Shown: positions 17,583 to 31,463, numbered from the stretch's first letter. The stretch: DNA of 64,000 bases from Dyella_A sp049445995 (GCF_049445995.1 NZ_JBMSDZ010000004.1:1-64000); one strand, 5' to 3'. Program-made: numbers and translations. The notes: generated from the sequence alone by a model not told the origin.

Positions 17583-18161
17583 CTATGCCGGGATCAGCGT
17601 GGCGATCATGTGTTCGACGTAGGCGTCGAATTCCTCGTGGCTGATCCGCGGCAGGCCCAGCGTGAAGTTCAGCTGCAGAAAGCCGACGTAGGCGGCGTAG
17701 GTGAGGCGGGCACGGTTGATCGCCTCGGTCGGCGCCATGCCGGCCTCGCGGTAGGCGGTATGCAGGAACTCCATCCGGCGCTGCGACACCCGCGCCATCA
17801 CCGGCACCACCTGCGGGTGGTCCAGCGCCTTGAGCAGGGCGGCGTAGACGCGGTGCGGCTGCAGTTCGTGCGCCACCCGACGGAACAGCTCGGGCAGGCG
17901 CACGCGCGGGTCGGGAATGGCCTCGATCTGGCTGATGATCTCGCGCTCGGCGTACAGCTCCCAGCGTTCCAGCGCCGCCTGCACCAGCGCCTCACGGGTG
18001 CGGAAGTGCCAGTAGAAGCTGCCCTTGGTCACGCCCAACTGGCGGGCCAGCGCCTCGACGGCGACCGCGTTGACGCCCTGTTCGGCGATCAGCTGCAGCG
18101 CAGCTTCTTCCCAGTCCTCGGCGCTGAGGCGGGTCCGTTCGGGTTTGGCGTTTGCATTCAT
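17583..18161 (-). CDS. TetR/AcrR-family repressor, probable regulator of the fadE operon
   Basis: The 192-residue protein has the TetR helix-turn-helix at about residues 30-55, ending in GVTKGSFYWHFRTREALV, and a helical ligand-binding C-terminal domain with no specific signature. It is divergent from an alpha/beta hydrolase and fadE, so a fatty acid or acyl-CoA ligand is plausible. A CCATAC/GTATGG inverted repeat covers the promoter and start codon of the hydrolase gene, making a good operator candidate. A further GTATGG half-site lies just before its own start codon (18166-18171), which might allow autoregulation. The ligand is not known. Confidence 0.9.
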   Translation of the reverse strand: MNANAKPERTRLSAEDWEEAALQLIAEQGVNAVAVEALARQLGVTKGSFYWHFRTREALVQAALERWELYAEREIISQIEAIPDPRVRLPELFRRVAHELQPHRVYAALLKALDHPQVVPVMARVSQRRMEFLHTAYREAGMAPTEAINRARLTYAAYVGFLQLNFTLGLPRISHEEFDAYVEHMIATLIPA

Positions 18162-18197
18162 CGGCGTATGGTAGCCGGCGGTTCCCTCATTGCAATG

Positions 18198-18227
18198 TGC
18201 AGCGCGCCACGCTGCAGCGCGCCACGC
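18198..18227. repeat. Perfect 15-bp tandem duplication
   Basis: The unit TGCAGCGCGCCACGC occurs twice in immediate succession between the TetR gene and the hydrolase gene. Its role is unknown; it may only be replication slippage. Confidence 0.85.
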
Positions 18228-18247
18228 GCGGCATGCTGCGGCGCGGG

Positions 18248-18288
18248 TTGACGCCGGCCGCCGGATCAACCCATACTCGTGCGTATGG
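18248..18288 (+). promoter_or_regulatory. Promoter and operator of the hydrolase-fadE operon
   Basis: TTGACG (18248-18253) and CATACT (18272-18277) are spaced by 18 bases. A perfect inverted repeat CCATAC (18271-18276), spacer TCGTGC, GTATGG (18283-18288) covers the -10 and the ATG at 18285. The predicted transcription start falls at about 18284, next to the start codon, so the transcript may be leaderless. Inferred from pattern only. Confidence 0.55.
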
Positions 18289-19169
18289 TCAATTACTCCC
18301 ACGAGATTTCGCGCCTGCCCGGCGCCGACGGCCTTGCGCTGTCGGTGGAGACGCGTCATGCGGCGGGCGACCCGGTGCTGCTGTTCGCGCACGGCTTCGG
18401 CCAGACCCGGGGTGCCTGGGCCGGCAGCGCGCAGGCGCTTGCCGATATCGGCTGCCGCTGCGTGAGCTTCGACTGCCGTGGCCATGGCGAGAGCGATCGG
18501 CTGCCCGGCGGCGACTACCACATGGACCAGTTCGCCGCCGACCTGGCGCTCGTCGCGCGCGCGCAGCCACGGCCGCCGATACTCGTGGGCGCCTCGATGG
18601 GCGGCCTGCTCGGCCTGGTGGTGGCCGGCGAGATGCGTCCGTCGCCGTTTCGCGCGCTGGTGCTGGTCGACATCACGCCGCGCTGGGAGACGGCCGGGGT
18701 GGAGCGCATTCTCGCCTTCATGCAGGCGCATCCGGACGGCTTTGCCGATTACGCGCACGCCGCCGAGGCGATTGCCGCCTACCTGCCGCAGCGCCGCGAG
18801 CGCAAGACCGAGAACCAGCTGCGCCCGCTGCTGCGCGAAGGCGCCGACGGTCGCCTGCGCTGGCACTGGGACCCGGCGCTGCTGGCCGGCGTGGTCAGCG
18901 AGAGCGAGCGCTACCAGCCGCGCCTGATGGCGGCCGCGGCGAAGGTCGACGTGCCGGTACTGCTGCTGTCCGGTGGGCGCAGCGACGTGGTGTCGCGCGA
19001 CACGGTGAACGAATTCCTGCAGCTGGTGCCGCACGCGCGGCATGTCGAGCTGCCGGCGGCCACGCACATGCTGGCGGGCGATGCGAACGACGCGTTCACG
19101 CGCGAGATCGCAGCGTTCGTCGGCGCACTGGATCGCCATGACGCCCGCACCGGCGCCGTGGCGGATTGA
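18285..19169 (+). CDS. Alpha/beta-hydrolase fold protein
   Basis: The 294-residue protein shows the hydrolase fold: the oxyanion-region HGFGQ at 36-40, nucleophile elbow G102-A-S104-M-G106, and a late His in AATHMLAG. Such enzymes hydrolyse esters, thioesters or epoxides; the exact substrate is not predictable. It is followed 33 bases later by fadE and is probably cotranscribed, so an acyl-ester or acyl-CoA thioester role is plausible. The ATG sits inside the proposed TetR operator. GTG 18279 would add two residues. Confidence 0.85.
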   Translation: MVNYSHEISRLPGADGLALSVETRHAAGDPVLLFAHGFGQTRGAWAGSAQALADIGCRCVSFDCRGHGESDRLPGGDYHMDQFAADLALVARAQPRPPILVGASMGGLLGLVVAGEMRPSPFRALVLVDITPRWETAGVERILAFMQAHPDGFADYAHAAEAIAAYLPQRRERKTENQLRPLLREGADGRLRWHWDPALLAGVVSESERYQPRLMAAAAKVDVPVLLLSGGRSDVVSRDTVNEFLQLVPHARHVELPAATHMLAGDANDAFTREIAAFVGALDRHDARTGAVAD

Positions 19170-19202
19170 ACCCCAACGTAAACCTGCAACGAGGGTGTCG
19201 AG

Positions 19203-21677
19203 ATGTCCGTGATACTGACCCTGCTGGCGGCGCTGATCGCCTCCGGCGCCTGCGCCTACCATCGCACCGGCCTGCGCACCTGGGCGATCGCCACGGGTGT
19301 CGCCACCCTGGTGGTCGGCCTGCTGGCCGGCGCGCCCGTCACCACGGTGATCCTGTTGATCATCGAGACGGCGGTCGCCGTGCCGCTGCTGCTGCCGGCG
19401 TTCCGCCGCCACCAGATCAGCGCACCGCTGCTGAAGATCTTCGCCAAGGTCACGCCCAAGCTGTCCGACACCGAGCAGACCGCGCTGGAAGCGGGCACGG
19501 TCGGCTTCGAGGGCGAGCTGTTCTCGGGCAAGCCGGACTGGCACCAGTTGCTCAGCCAGCCCAGGCCGGAGCTGAGCGTGGAGGAGCAGGCCTTCCTCGA
19601 CGGGCCGGTCGAGGAGTTGTGCAGCATGATCGACGACTGGCAGATCACCCACGAGCTGGGCGACCTGCCGCCGCCGGTGTGGGATTACCTGAAGAAGCAC
19701 AAGTTCTTCGGCATGATCATTCCCAGGCAGTACGGCGGCCTGCAGTTCTCCGCGCTGGCGCACTCGGCGGTGCTGCAGAAGCTGGCGACGATGTCGGCGA
19801 CGGTGGCCTCGACCGTGGCGGTACCCAACTCGCTCGGTCCGGCCGAGTTGCTGCTGCACTACGGCAGCGAGGAGCAGAAGAACCACTACCTGCCGCGCCT
19901 GGCCGTGGGCGAGGAGATTCCGTGCTTCGCGCTCACCGGCCCGTACGCCGGCTCGGACGCCACCTCGCTGACCGACTACGGCATTGTCTGCAAGCAGGTG
20001 GTCGACGGCGTCGAGACGCTGGGTGTGAAACTCACCTTCGACAAGCGCTACATCACGCTGGCGCCGATCGCCACCGTGGTCGGCCTGGCCTTCCGCATGT
20101 ACGACCCGGAGCATCTGCTGGGCGACAAGGAAGACCTCGGCATCACGCTGGCGCTGCTGCCGCGCTCCACGCCGGGGCTGCAGATCGGTCGTCGCCACTT
20201 CCCGCTCAACATCCCGTTCCAGAACGGTCCGGTGCACGGCAAGGACGTGTTCGCGCCGCTCACCACGCTGATCGGCGGTCCGCACATGGCCGGCCACGGC
20301 TGGCGCATGCTGGTGGAATGCCTGTCGGTGGGCCGGGCGATCTCGCTGCCGTCCAACGCCACCGGCGGCGTGCGCATGGCGGTGGCCGCCACCGGCGCCT
20401 ATGCCCGCATGCGCAAGCAGTTCGGCCTGTCGATCGCCCGCTTCGAGGGCGTGGAAGAAGCGCTGGCGCGCATCGGCGGCCTGACCTACGCCACCGCGGC
20501 GCTGTCGCGCGCCACGGCCGCGGCGGTGGATCGCGGCGAGAAGCCCGCGGTGCCCTCGGCAATCGCCAAGTACCACGCCACCGAGTGGGGCCGCATCGTG
20601 GCCGGCGACGCGATGGACGTGCACGGCGGCAAGGGCGTGCAGCTCGGCCCGAAGAACTACGCCGGCCGCGCCTGGCAGGGCGTGCCGATCGCCATCACGG
20701 TGGAAGGCGCGAACATCATGACGCGCAGCCTGATGATCTTCGGCCAGGGTGCGATCCGCTGCCATCCCTACGTGCTGAAGGAAATGCAGTCGCTGTCGAT
20801 TCCCGACTACGGCGACCGCCTCAAGGCATTCGACCGCGCGCTGTTCGGGCATATCGGCTTCGGCCTCTCCAACGCCGTGCGCGCGTTCACGCTGGGCATC
20901 ACCGGCTCGGCCATCGGCGAGGCCGCGGGCGATGCCTACACGCGCCGCTACTACCGCAAGCTCAACCGCTATTCGGCGGCGCTGGCGCTGTGCGCGGACG
21001 TGTTCATGGGCGTGCTCGGCGGCAAGCTGAAGTTCAAGGAAAAGCTCTCCGCGCGCCTGGGCGACGTGCTCAGCTACCTGTACATCGCCAGCGCCATGCT
21101 CAAGCGCTACGAGGACACCGGCCGGCCCGAAGCGGATCGTCCGCTGCTGGCCTGGGCCTTCCACGAGTGCGTGTGGCGCATGCAGATGGCGCTGGACGGC
21201 GCGATCCGCAACTTTCCGGTGCGCCCGGTCGGCTGGCTGCTGCGCGTGCTGGTGTTCCCGTTCGGCCGCCGCGAGGTGCCGCCGTCCGACCGGCTGGGCC
21301 GCCGCGTGGCGGCGCTCATCACCGCGCCGGGCGAGGCGCGCGATCGCCTCACCGAGTGGGCCTACCTCACGCCCACGGCCAACAACACGGTGGGCCGCCT
21401 GTGCGCGCTGCTGCCGGACGTGATTGCGGCCGAGCCGGTGGAGCGCAAGTTCCAGAAGGCGCAGAAGGCCGGCCAGTTCGTCTCGCACGAGTACGACGCG
21501 CAGCTGCTGGAAGCGGTGAAGGCCGGCGCCATCACCGAGGGCGAGGCGGCGCTGCTCAAGCGCGTGCGCGATGCCAGCCATGAGTTCATCTCGGTCGACG
21601 ACTTCGATCCGAAGGAGCTGCGCGCCGCCGTGGTGCGCGGCGAGCCGGCCGCCAGGGGTCTGGCCGACGCGGCCTGA
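19203..21677 (+). CDS. fadE: Acyl-CoA dehydrogenase FadE
   Basis: The 824-residue enzyme has an N-terminal hydrophobic part with about two or three membrane helices (residues 1-65) ahead of the acyl-CoA dehydrogenase core. This is the large FadE type of E. coli (814 residues) rather than the usual 380-residue form. Core motifs include the PYAGSDATSL flavin-substrate region and AMDVHGGKGVQLGPKN near the catalytic area. It performs the FAD-linked first oxidation of fatty acyl-CoA in beta-oxidation, membrane-associated. It is the second gene after the hydrolase and is likely controlled by the TetR protein. A hairpin follows directly. Confidence 0.96.
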   Translation: MSVILTLLAALIASGACAYHRTGLRTWAIATGVATLVVGLLAGAPVTTVILLIIETAVAVPLLLPAFRRHQISAPLLKIFAKVTPKLSDTEQTALEAGTVGFEGELFSGKPDWHQLLSQPRPELSVEEQAFLDGPVEELCSMIDDWQITHELGDLPPPVWDYLKKHKFFGMIIPRQYGGLQFSALAHSAVLQKLATMSATVASTVAVPNSLGPAELLLHYGSEEQKNHYLPRLAVGEEIPCFALTGPYAGSDATSLTDYGIVCKQVVDGVETLGVKLTFDKRYITLAPIATVVGLAFRMYDPEHLLGDKEDLGITLALLPRSTPGLQIGRRHFPLNIPFQNGPVHGKDVFAPLTTLIGGPHMAGHGWRMLVECLSVGRAISLPSNATGGVRMAVAATGAYARMRKQFGLSIARFEGVEEALARIGGLTYATAALSRATAAAVDRGEKPAVPSAIAKYHATEWGRIVAGDAMDVHGGKGVQLGPKNYAGRAWQGVPIAITVEGANIMTRSLMIFGQGAIRCHPYVLKEMQSLSIPDYGDRLKAFDRALFGHIGFGLSNAVRAFTLGITGSAIGEAAGDAYTRRYYRKLNRYSAALALCADVFMGVLGGKLKFKEKLSARLGDVLSYLYIASAMLKRYEDTGRPEADRPLLAWAFHECVWRMQMALDGAIRNFPVRPVGWLLRVLVFPFGRREVPPSDRLGRRVAALITAPGEARDRLTEWAYLTPTANNTVGRLCALLPDVIAAEPVERKFQKAQKAGQFVSHEYDAQLLEAVKAGAITEGEAALLKRVRDASHEFISVDDFDPKELRAAVVRGEPAARGLADAA

Positions 21678-21697
21678 GCGTTGCCATTGCAGTGATC

Positions 21698-21729
21698 GAA
21701 CAGCGGCCTTCCGGCCGCTGTTCCTTTAT
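21698..21729 (+). terminator. Terminator of the fadE operon
   Basis: An 11-bp perfect stem (GAACAGCGGCC and its complement) closes a TTCC loop, followed by CTTTAT. The T run is short, so strength is uncertain. Confidence 0.75.
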
Positions 21730-21876
21730 CCGGGGACCGCCATGTTCTCCCACGAGCTTGCGCGCGGTACCGCCGGATCGCCCGCTGACCGCTCGGCCGC
21801 TGGCTGTCTGCGCGGGCGGTGTGCCCGAAGGCGCCGTATTTCGCCACCATCGCACCGCGCTTGCGCGGCTGACGGC

Positions 21877-22872
21877 TCAGCTTTCGGCGTACCCCAGTAC
21901 GCAGCGGTTCTTGCCGGCCGCCTTGGCCTGGTAGAGCGCGCGGTCGGCGACCTGGATCAGCTGCTCGTCGCGCTGTGCGTCGCCGGCGCGCAGCGCGATG
22001 CCGATGCTCGCGCTCACGTTCGCCACGAAGTCGCCGTCGCACCCCTGCAGCGGATACGGCTGCGCGAGCAGCCGGCCGACCTGGTCGCAGCGCTCGAGCA
22101 GGGTCGCGTCGTCGCCGATGTCCTCCAGGATCAGTGCGAACTCGTCGCCGCCCAGGCGGGCCACCGTGTCGTTCTGGCGCACCTCGCCGGCGAGGCGCGC
22201 GGCGATCGCCTTGAGCAGGGCATCGCCGGCCGGATGGCCATGGGTGTCGTTCACCGCCTTGAAGCCGTCGATGTCCAGCAGCGCCAGCGCGAAGCGTCCG
22301 TCGCTGGCGCGGGCGCCGCGCATCGCCGAATTCAGGCGCTCATGGAACAGCGCCCGGTTGGGCAGTCCGGTGAGCACGTCGTGGGTGGCCTGGTGGCGTA
22401 CCAGCGCCTCGGCGCGCTGGCGCTCGGCCACTTCGACCTGCAGCTGGCGGTTGCGCTCGGACAGCTCGGCCAGCGCCGCGCGCAGTTCCATCCGTGCGTT
22501 GTACAGCTCCAGGAACACGCGCACCTTCGACTGCAGGATCACGTCGTTGATCGGCTTGGCGATGTAGTCGACGGCGCCGGAGCGGTAGCCCTTGAGCTTG
22601 TTGAGGTCGTCGGCGTAGGCGGCGGTGACGAAGATGATCGGCGTGTCGCGCATCTCCTCGGTCTCGCCGAGCAGCGCGGCGACCTCGAAGCCGTCCATGT
22701 CGGGCATGTTCACGTCGAGCAGGATCAGCGCGAACTCGTGGTCCAGGCACAGCGCCAGCGCCTCGTTGCCGTTGCGCGCCTCGTGCAGCTCGGCGCCGCA
22801 GCGGGCGAGCAGGTGGCGCATGGCCACGAGGTTGGCGTAGGTGTCGTCGACCACCAGGATTTTCGGCTGCAT
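21877..22872 (-). CDS. Response regulator with GGDEF output (diguanylate cyclase)
   Basis: The 331-residue protein has an N-terminal receiver domain with phospho-acceptor D53 and a typical K107, and a short linker helix with heptads. A GGDEF domain at about 160-325 keeps an intact G241-G-D-E-F245 and the RxxD inhibitory site (R232-Q-N-D235). Phosphorylation would be expected to promote dimer formation and cyclic-di-GMP synthesis, as in WspR/PleD-like proteins. It is the last gene of the kinase-cheR-cheB operon, six bases after cheB, so the hybrid kinase is its likely phospho-donor. Confidence 0.94.
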   Translation of the reverse strand: MQPKILVVDDTYANLVAMRHLLARCGAELHEARNGNEALALCLDHEFALILLDVNMPDMDGFEVAALLGETEEMRDTPIIFVTAAYADDLNKLKGYRSGAVDYIAKPINDVILQSKVRVFLELYNARMELRAALAELSERNRQLQVEVAERQRAEALVRHQATHDVLTGLPNRALFHERLNSAMRGARASDGRFALALLDIDGFKAVNDTHGHPAGDALLKAIAARLAGEVRQNDTVARLGGDEFALILEDIGDDATLLERCDQVGRLLAQPYPLQGCDGDFVANVSASIGIALRAGDAQRDEQLIQVADRALYQAKAAGKNRCVLGYAES

Positions 22873-22878
22873 CGTGTT

Positions 22879-23451
22879 TCACCCAAGGCAAAGGCGGTTG
22901 AGCAGGGCGGGGATCGCGTCCAGCGCCAGACAGTGCTCGGCTCCGGCGCGATCCAGTGCTGCCTGCGGCATCTGCGCCGCCTCGGCCGTGGCCGGATCCT
23001 GCACGACCGCCGTGGCTCCACGCTGGCGCATCCGGCGCAGTCCCTCGGCGCCGTCGGCATTCGCTCCGGTGAGCACCACGCCGACCGCGTGCGCTCCGTA
23101 GACCTCGGCGGCGCAGTCGAACAGCACGTCGATCGAGGGGCGGGCGAAGCTCACCGGCGGATCGACGCTGAGCGCGAAATGGCGGTCGCGCTCCAGCAGC
23201 AGATGATAGCCGCCCGGCGCCACGTGCACCGTACCGCCGAGGATGGGCGCGCGCTCGCGCGCGGCGGTCACCGGCAGGGTGCAGTGCGTGCCCAGCAGCT
23301 GGGCGAACAAGGCGGCATCGCTGTCGGCGGCGATGTGGCAGCACACGATCACCGCCGCGGGCAGCCGCGCATCCAGCCCCTCCAGCAGCCGCTGCAGCGC
23401 GCTGAAGCCGCCGGCGGAGCCGCCGATCACGATGGCCTGCACGGCGCTCAT
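22879..23451 (-). CDS. cheB: CheB-type protein-glutamate methylesterase domain, no receiver
   Basis: The 190-residue protein is only the catalytic half of CheB. It has the serine nucleophile in GGSAGG (S12), a histidine in CCHIA (H39) and the aspartate region LTGANADGAEG. The usual N-terminal receiver domain is missing, so its activity is not set by phosphorylation on the same chain. The start overlaps the end of cheR as ATGA (23448-23451). Stand-alone CheB and CheR next to a hybrid kinase suggest methylation-type adaptation of an unknown target, not classical chemotaxis, because no receptor, CheA or CheW is in the neighbourhood. Confidence 0.9.
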   Translation of the reverse strand: MSAVQAIVIGGSAGGFSALQRLLEGLDARLPAAVIVCCHIAADSDAALFAQLLGTHCTLPVTAARERAPILGGTVHVAPGGYHLLLERDRHFALSVDPPVSFARPSIDVLFDCAAEVYGAHAVGVVLTGANADGAEGLRRMRQRGATAVVQDPATAEAAQMPQAALDRAGAEHCLALDAIPALLNRLCLG

Positions 23452-24308
23452 GCGTCGGCGGTCGATTCGCCGCGCGCGCGGCGATACAGCCGCAGGGCCG
23501 GATCGACCGGCATGAAGTCCGCCGCGACGGGCGCGAAGTCGAGGTTCTCGCGCATGCCCAGGCAGAGAAAGCCGTCGCGCACCAGGCTGTCGCGGAACAG
23601 GGCCAGCGTGCGGTTCTGCAGCGCGTTGGAAAAATAGATCAGCACGTTGCGGCACAGCACCAGGTGCGCCTCGCAGAACACGCTGTCGGCCACCAGATTG
23701 TGCTGGGCGAAGGTGACGTTGCGGCGCAGCCGGTCGTCGAGCTTGATGTACTGGTAGCGCGCGCTGGTGTAGTCGGTGAGCGAGCGCAGGCCGCCGGCGG
23801 CCTGGTAGTTGCGCGACCACTGCGGCGCCTCGCTGGCCGCATAGATGCCATCGCGGGCCTGCTCCAGCGCCTGCTCGTTGAAATCGGTGGCGTAGATCTG
23901 GCAGCGGTCGTACAGGCCGGCCTCCTCCAGCAGGATCGCCAGCGAATACACCTCCTGCCCATGCGCGCAGCCGGCCTGCCAGATGTTGATGCGCGGGTAG
24001 GAGGCGAGCACCGGCAGCACGCGGTCGCGCAGCGCGCGGAACACCGGCGGGTCGCGGAACATCTCCGACACCGGCACCGACAGCCCCTGCAGCACCTGCG
24101 GCAGGAACTCCGGTTCGTGCAGCAGCCGGCCGGTGAGCGCGCTCACCGTGTCGGTGCGATGGTCGCGCACCAGCTGGCGCACGCGGCGCGCCAGCGAGGC
24201 CGGCGCGTAGCCGGCGAAGTCGTAGCCGTAGCGCTCGCGCAGGGCCTGCACGAACAGGCTCAGTTCGATGCGCTCGATGTCGTCGGCGGCAGCGGGGGTG
24301 TCGGCCAT
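23448..24308 (-). CDS. cheR: CheR-type protein-glutamate O-methyltransferase
   Basis: The 286-residue enzyme has the CheR N-terminal helical part (residues 10-80) and a SAM-binding domain with WQAGCAHGQEVYSLAI (around 113-128), IYATDFNEQALEQAR and the motif VLCRNVLIYF. It methylates glutamates on receptor-like proteins with S-adenosylmethionine. Between the hybrid kinase and cheB it starts three bases after the kinase stop, so these genes form one transcriptional unit. The partner substrate is not in the window; the kinase has no evident methylation region. Confidence 0.92.
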   Translation of the reverse strand: MADTPAAADDIERIELSLFVQALRERYGYDFAGYAPASLARRVRQLVRDHRTDTVSALTGRLLHEPEFLPQVLQGLSVPVSEMFRDPPVFRALRDRVLPVLASYPRINIWQAGCAHGQEVYSLAILLEEAGLYDRCQIYATDFNEQALEQARDGIYAASEAPQWSRNYQAAGGLRSLTDYTSARYQYIKLDDRLRRNVTFAQHNLVADSVFCEAHLVLCRNVLIYFSNALQNRTLALFRDSLVRDGFLCLGMRENLDFAPVAADFMPVDPALRLYRRARGESTADA

Positions 24309-24311
24309 CGG

Positions 24312-27971
<3,660 letters not shown>

Positions 27972-28124
27972 GACGGTCCGGGAGGTCGCCGGGCGCCGCG
28001 CGGGCACCCTGCCGTCGCCCGTCCGGACGATCCGGTGGGTCGGTGGCGATGCCCAGAGTAGCGGCGGCCCGCCTGCCGCGGTAGGCGGGTCGGGCCGGCT
28101 GCGGGTACCGCCGCCGGCCGGCGA

Positions 28125-29726
<1,602 letters not shown>

Positions 29727-30290
29727 GGGGAGCGGGTCGGCTTGAGCGCGAACCGGTCATTGTAGCGTGGATGGGGATTTGGGCTCCGCCCCCGCTCTCG
29801 CTCCCTCTCCTCCCTTGCCTCTGCCCATCACTCTCCCTCAGCCTGCTTTTTCTCCCTCTCCCCCGGCAGCGCCGGGGGAGAGGGTCGGGGTGAGGGGGCT
29901 GCTCTTATGCTTGTTGCATCTTGCTTGAAGAGCGAAGAGCTTTCGTGCGCCTGGCGGCGCCCGAGTCACTTTTCTCTTGCGTGGCCAAGAGAAAAGTAAC
30001 CAAAAGAGAAGGCCACCCCGCTTGGCGCTTGCCGCCCATCCATGGGCGGCAAGTCCGTGAGCCGGGGCCGGGCTTTTCGAACGGGCATCCTGCCCGTGCG
30101 AAAAGGAGTCGACGTCCTGTCGACTCCCGCTACGCGGCCTGTCGTCCCCGCCTCACCGCCGCACAGGGGCCCCTGGTAGAGCAGCGCTCCATCCTGGCGC
30201 GTCCTCGGTCCTCCACCGCTCCTCGGTGGCGGAAAAGCTGTATGCCAAACCGGTTCCCATGCTCCGATTATCCCGCGCTACAGCGTCCGA
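29727..30290. repeat. Non-coding stretch of hairpin repeats
   Basis: No gene is supported here. The stretch holds the GC-rich palindrome at 29854-29884 and, from 29968 to 30127, four perfect or near-perfect hairpins in a row. These are ACTTTTCTCTTG (12 bp, 29968-29997), CTTGCCGCCCAT (12 bp, 30028-30053), CTTTTCG plus ACGGGCA with one mismatch between them (30073-30104), and GGAGTCGAC (9 bp, 30105-30127). Rightward open frames across it are of the spurious hypothetical kind that recurs in xanthomonad genomes. Confidence 0.8.
29854..29884. repeat. GC-rich palindrome, copy 1
   Basis: CCCTCTCCCCCGGC (29854-29867), loop AGC, and its complement (29871-29884) form a perfect 14-bp stem. The flanking sequence matches that of the palindrome at 33465-33495 in opposite orientation, so the two are copies of one dispersed repeat. 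Confidence 0.85.
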
Positions 30291-30656
30291 TCATTCCCAC
30301 ATGAAAACGGGGGAGCCTCGTCTGCTGCCCACCGTGTTCCAGCTTTCTCGCTTCAGTTCTTTAAAACATGAGGCTCTCTCTCGATCCGTGTGGTTGACCT
30401 TCACCCCGCAGTCTGCTGAGCAGCATGTGTCCAAAGGGTTCTTCGGCAGGTGCTTGAGGTTGGCGCAGATCAGGTAGCTCATGGCGATGAGGTGTCGGTC
30501 GGTGCCATAACCTCGGGCGCGTGCCTTGGCCAGAGTCGCCCGATGGCTGTTTTCATGGACGATGTCGAGCCAACCCTTGATCTCGACATCGAGTGTTTCC
30601 CGCGGTTCGCGCAGTACGTCTGCAATGCGCCGATTGAAGCTGTCCTCGTCGGCCAC
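30291..30656 (-). pseudogene. Truncated AlbA_2/Schlafen-like gene joined to unrelated sequence
   Basis: The frame starts at GTG 30656 behind a GGGGAC site. Its first 45 or so residues (RETLDVEIKGWLDI, then ATLAKA) look like the beginning of an AlbA_2-domain putative DNA-binding/ATP-binding protein, in which such a stretch opens the domain. After LAKA the sequence changes to RARGYGTDRHLIAMSY and no longer resembles that family, ending after 121 residues where several hundred would be expected. It is therefore best seen as a remnant fused to foreign sequence, not a working gene. The C-terminal part was not recognised. Confidence 0.55.
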
Positions 30657-30818
30657 TTCCGTCCCCCTGTTTGGCTATCTGACTAGAGATAGAGTTTCTT
30701 CGCCGGCCACAAGTATGGGGTCGGGCTCGGTTAATGAGGGATGGAAACCCGGGTCAGAATGAATTTTCGAGTGTTCGCTGCGATCGGGCGTAGGTGTTAC
30801 GACAGCCCAGGCCGCACC

Positions 30819-31070
30819 TCACTTAGCCAACTGCATCAGCACCCGATGCCAGAACTCCAGCCCGGCACCCACTTCCGAGGCCGGCAGCTTTTGTTGAGGC
30901 CGCGGGCGAAGGTGTCGTCGGGTTTGGTGAAGGCGGCATCGACGCCGTAGCTGGGCACGCCGGCGTTGCGGAAGTACATGCTGTCGGACGTGCCGGCGGA
31001 CATGCCTGGGGCGATCTCCACTCCGGGGAAGCACACCTGCTCGGCGCCGGTGAAGGCCGCGATGACGTCT
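30819..31070 (-). pseudogene. Duplicated, frameshifted 3' end of an M20 peptidase gene
   Basis: This stretch closely repeats the last 250 bases of the intact M20 peptidase gene at 31950, including the identical ending LMQLAK and the stretch FPGVEIAPGMSAG. A one-base deletion near 30893 (TTTTGTTGAG against TTTTCGTTGAG) shifts the frame, and no upstream part of the gene is present. Base differences scattered along the copy show that it is an old duplicate or a paralog remnant, not a recent copy. Confidence 0.88.
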
Positions 31071-31112
31071 TGGCACCAATTGAAGGATTCAAGTTCATTT
31101 GAATCGTCCGCC

Positions 31113-31463
31113 TCACGCCGCCTGAATCACGAATTCGCTGGCCGTGGCGACGGGCTGCACGTTGCGCACCGTGCGGCGCAGCTCGACCAGTCCGTAGCGC
31201 TCCATCGTCTTGAGCGTCCGCGAAAGATTGCTGGGCGCGCGTCCGGTGAGCTCCGCGAGCCGGCTCAGTGACTCGGGCTTCTGCTCCCTGATGACACGCA
31301 GCAAGGCGCGGTTGTCGTCGGACAGCACTTCGGCCAGCGAGCGCATGGAGGTAAACCAGATCTTCGGCTCGCTGGGGCGCGGCCGATGGTCACCGCGCGC
31401 AATGGCCAGCGCGCGGGCGCGGATGGCCTGCCGGGAGGCGATGCCGATGACCAACTTTTTCAT
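31113..31463 (-). CDS. Winged-helix antitoxin-like regulator (HVO_A0114 type)
   Basis: The 116-residue protein has a winged helix-turn-helix at about residues 40-100, with LLRVIREQKPESLSRLAELTGRAPSNLSRTLKTMERYGLV read in two parts as helix, turn and wing. It belongs to the HVO_A0114-like putative DNA-binding group, which commonly follows TumE-type toxin genes. Its start overlaps the stop of the upstream gene as ATGA (31460-31463), so the pair is translationally coupled. The expected role is neutralising the toxin and repressing the pair. The toxin-first order is unusual for type II modules but usual for this group. Confidence 0.75.
   Translation of the reverse strand: MKKLVIGIASRQAIRARALAIARGDHRPRPSEPKIWFTSMRSLAEVLSDDNRALLRVIREQKPESLSRLAELTGRAPSNLSRTLKTMERYGLVELRRTVRNVQPVATASEFVIQAA

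Noticed and set aside
17583..21581. A leftward frame of over 1300 codons ahead of the TetR gene
   Set aside because: The upstream 1140 codons are antisense to the hydrolase and fadE; only the last 192 codons are TetR-like.
28068..28089. Terminator of prfC (CCCGCCT with AGGCGGG)
   Set aside because: The stem is present 35 bases after the stop codon, but no T run follows on the minus strand.
29968..30127. Integron attC-like or CRISPR-like array
   Set aside because: Hairpins differ in sequence and size, there are no regular repeats and spacers, and no integrase or cas gene is nearby.
29921..30304. Possible small rightward gene across the hairpin repeats
   Set aside because: No ribosome site or family match; it reads through four palindromes, and similar frames are known spurious calls in related genomes.
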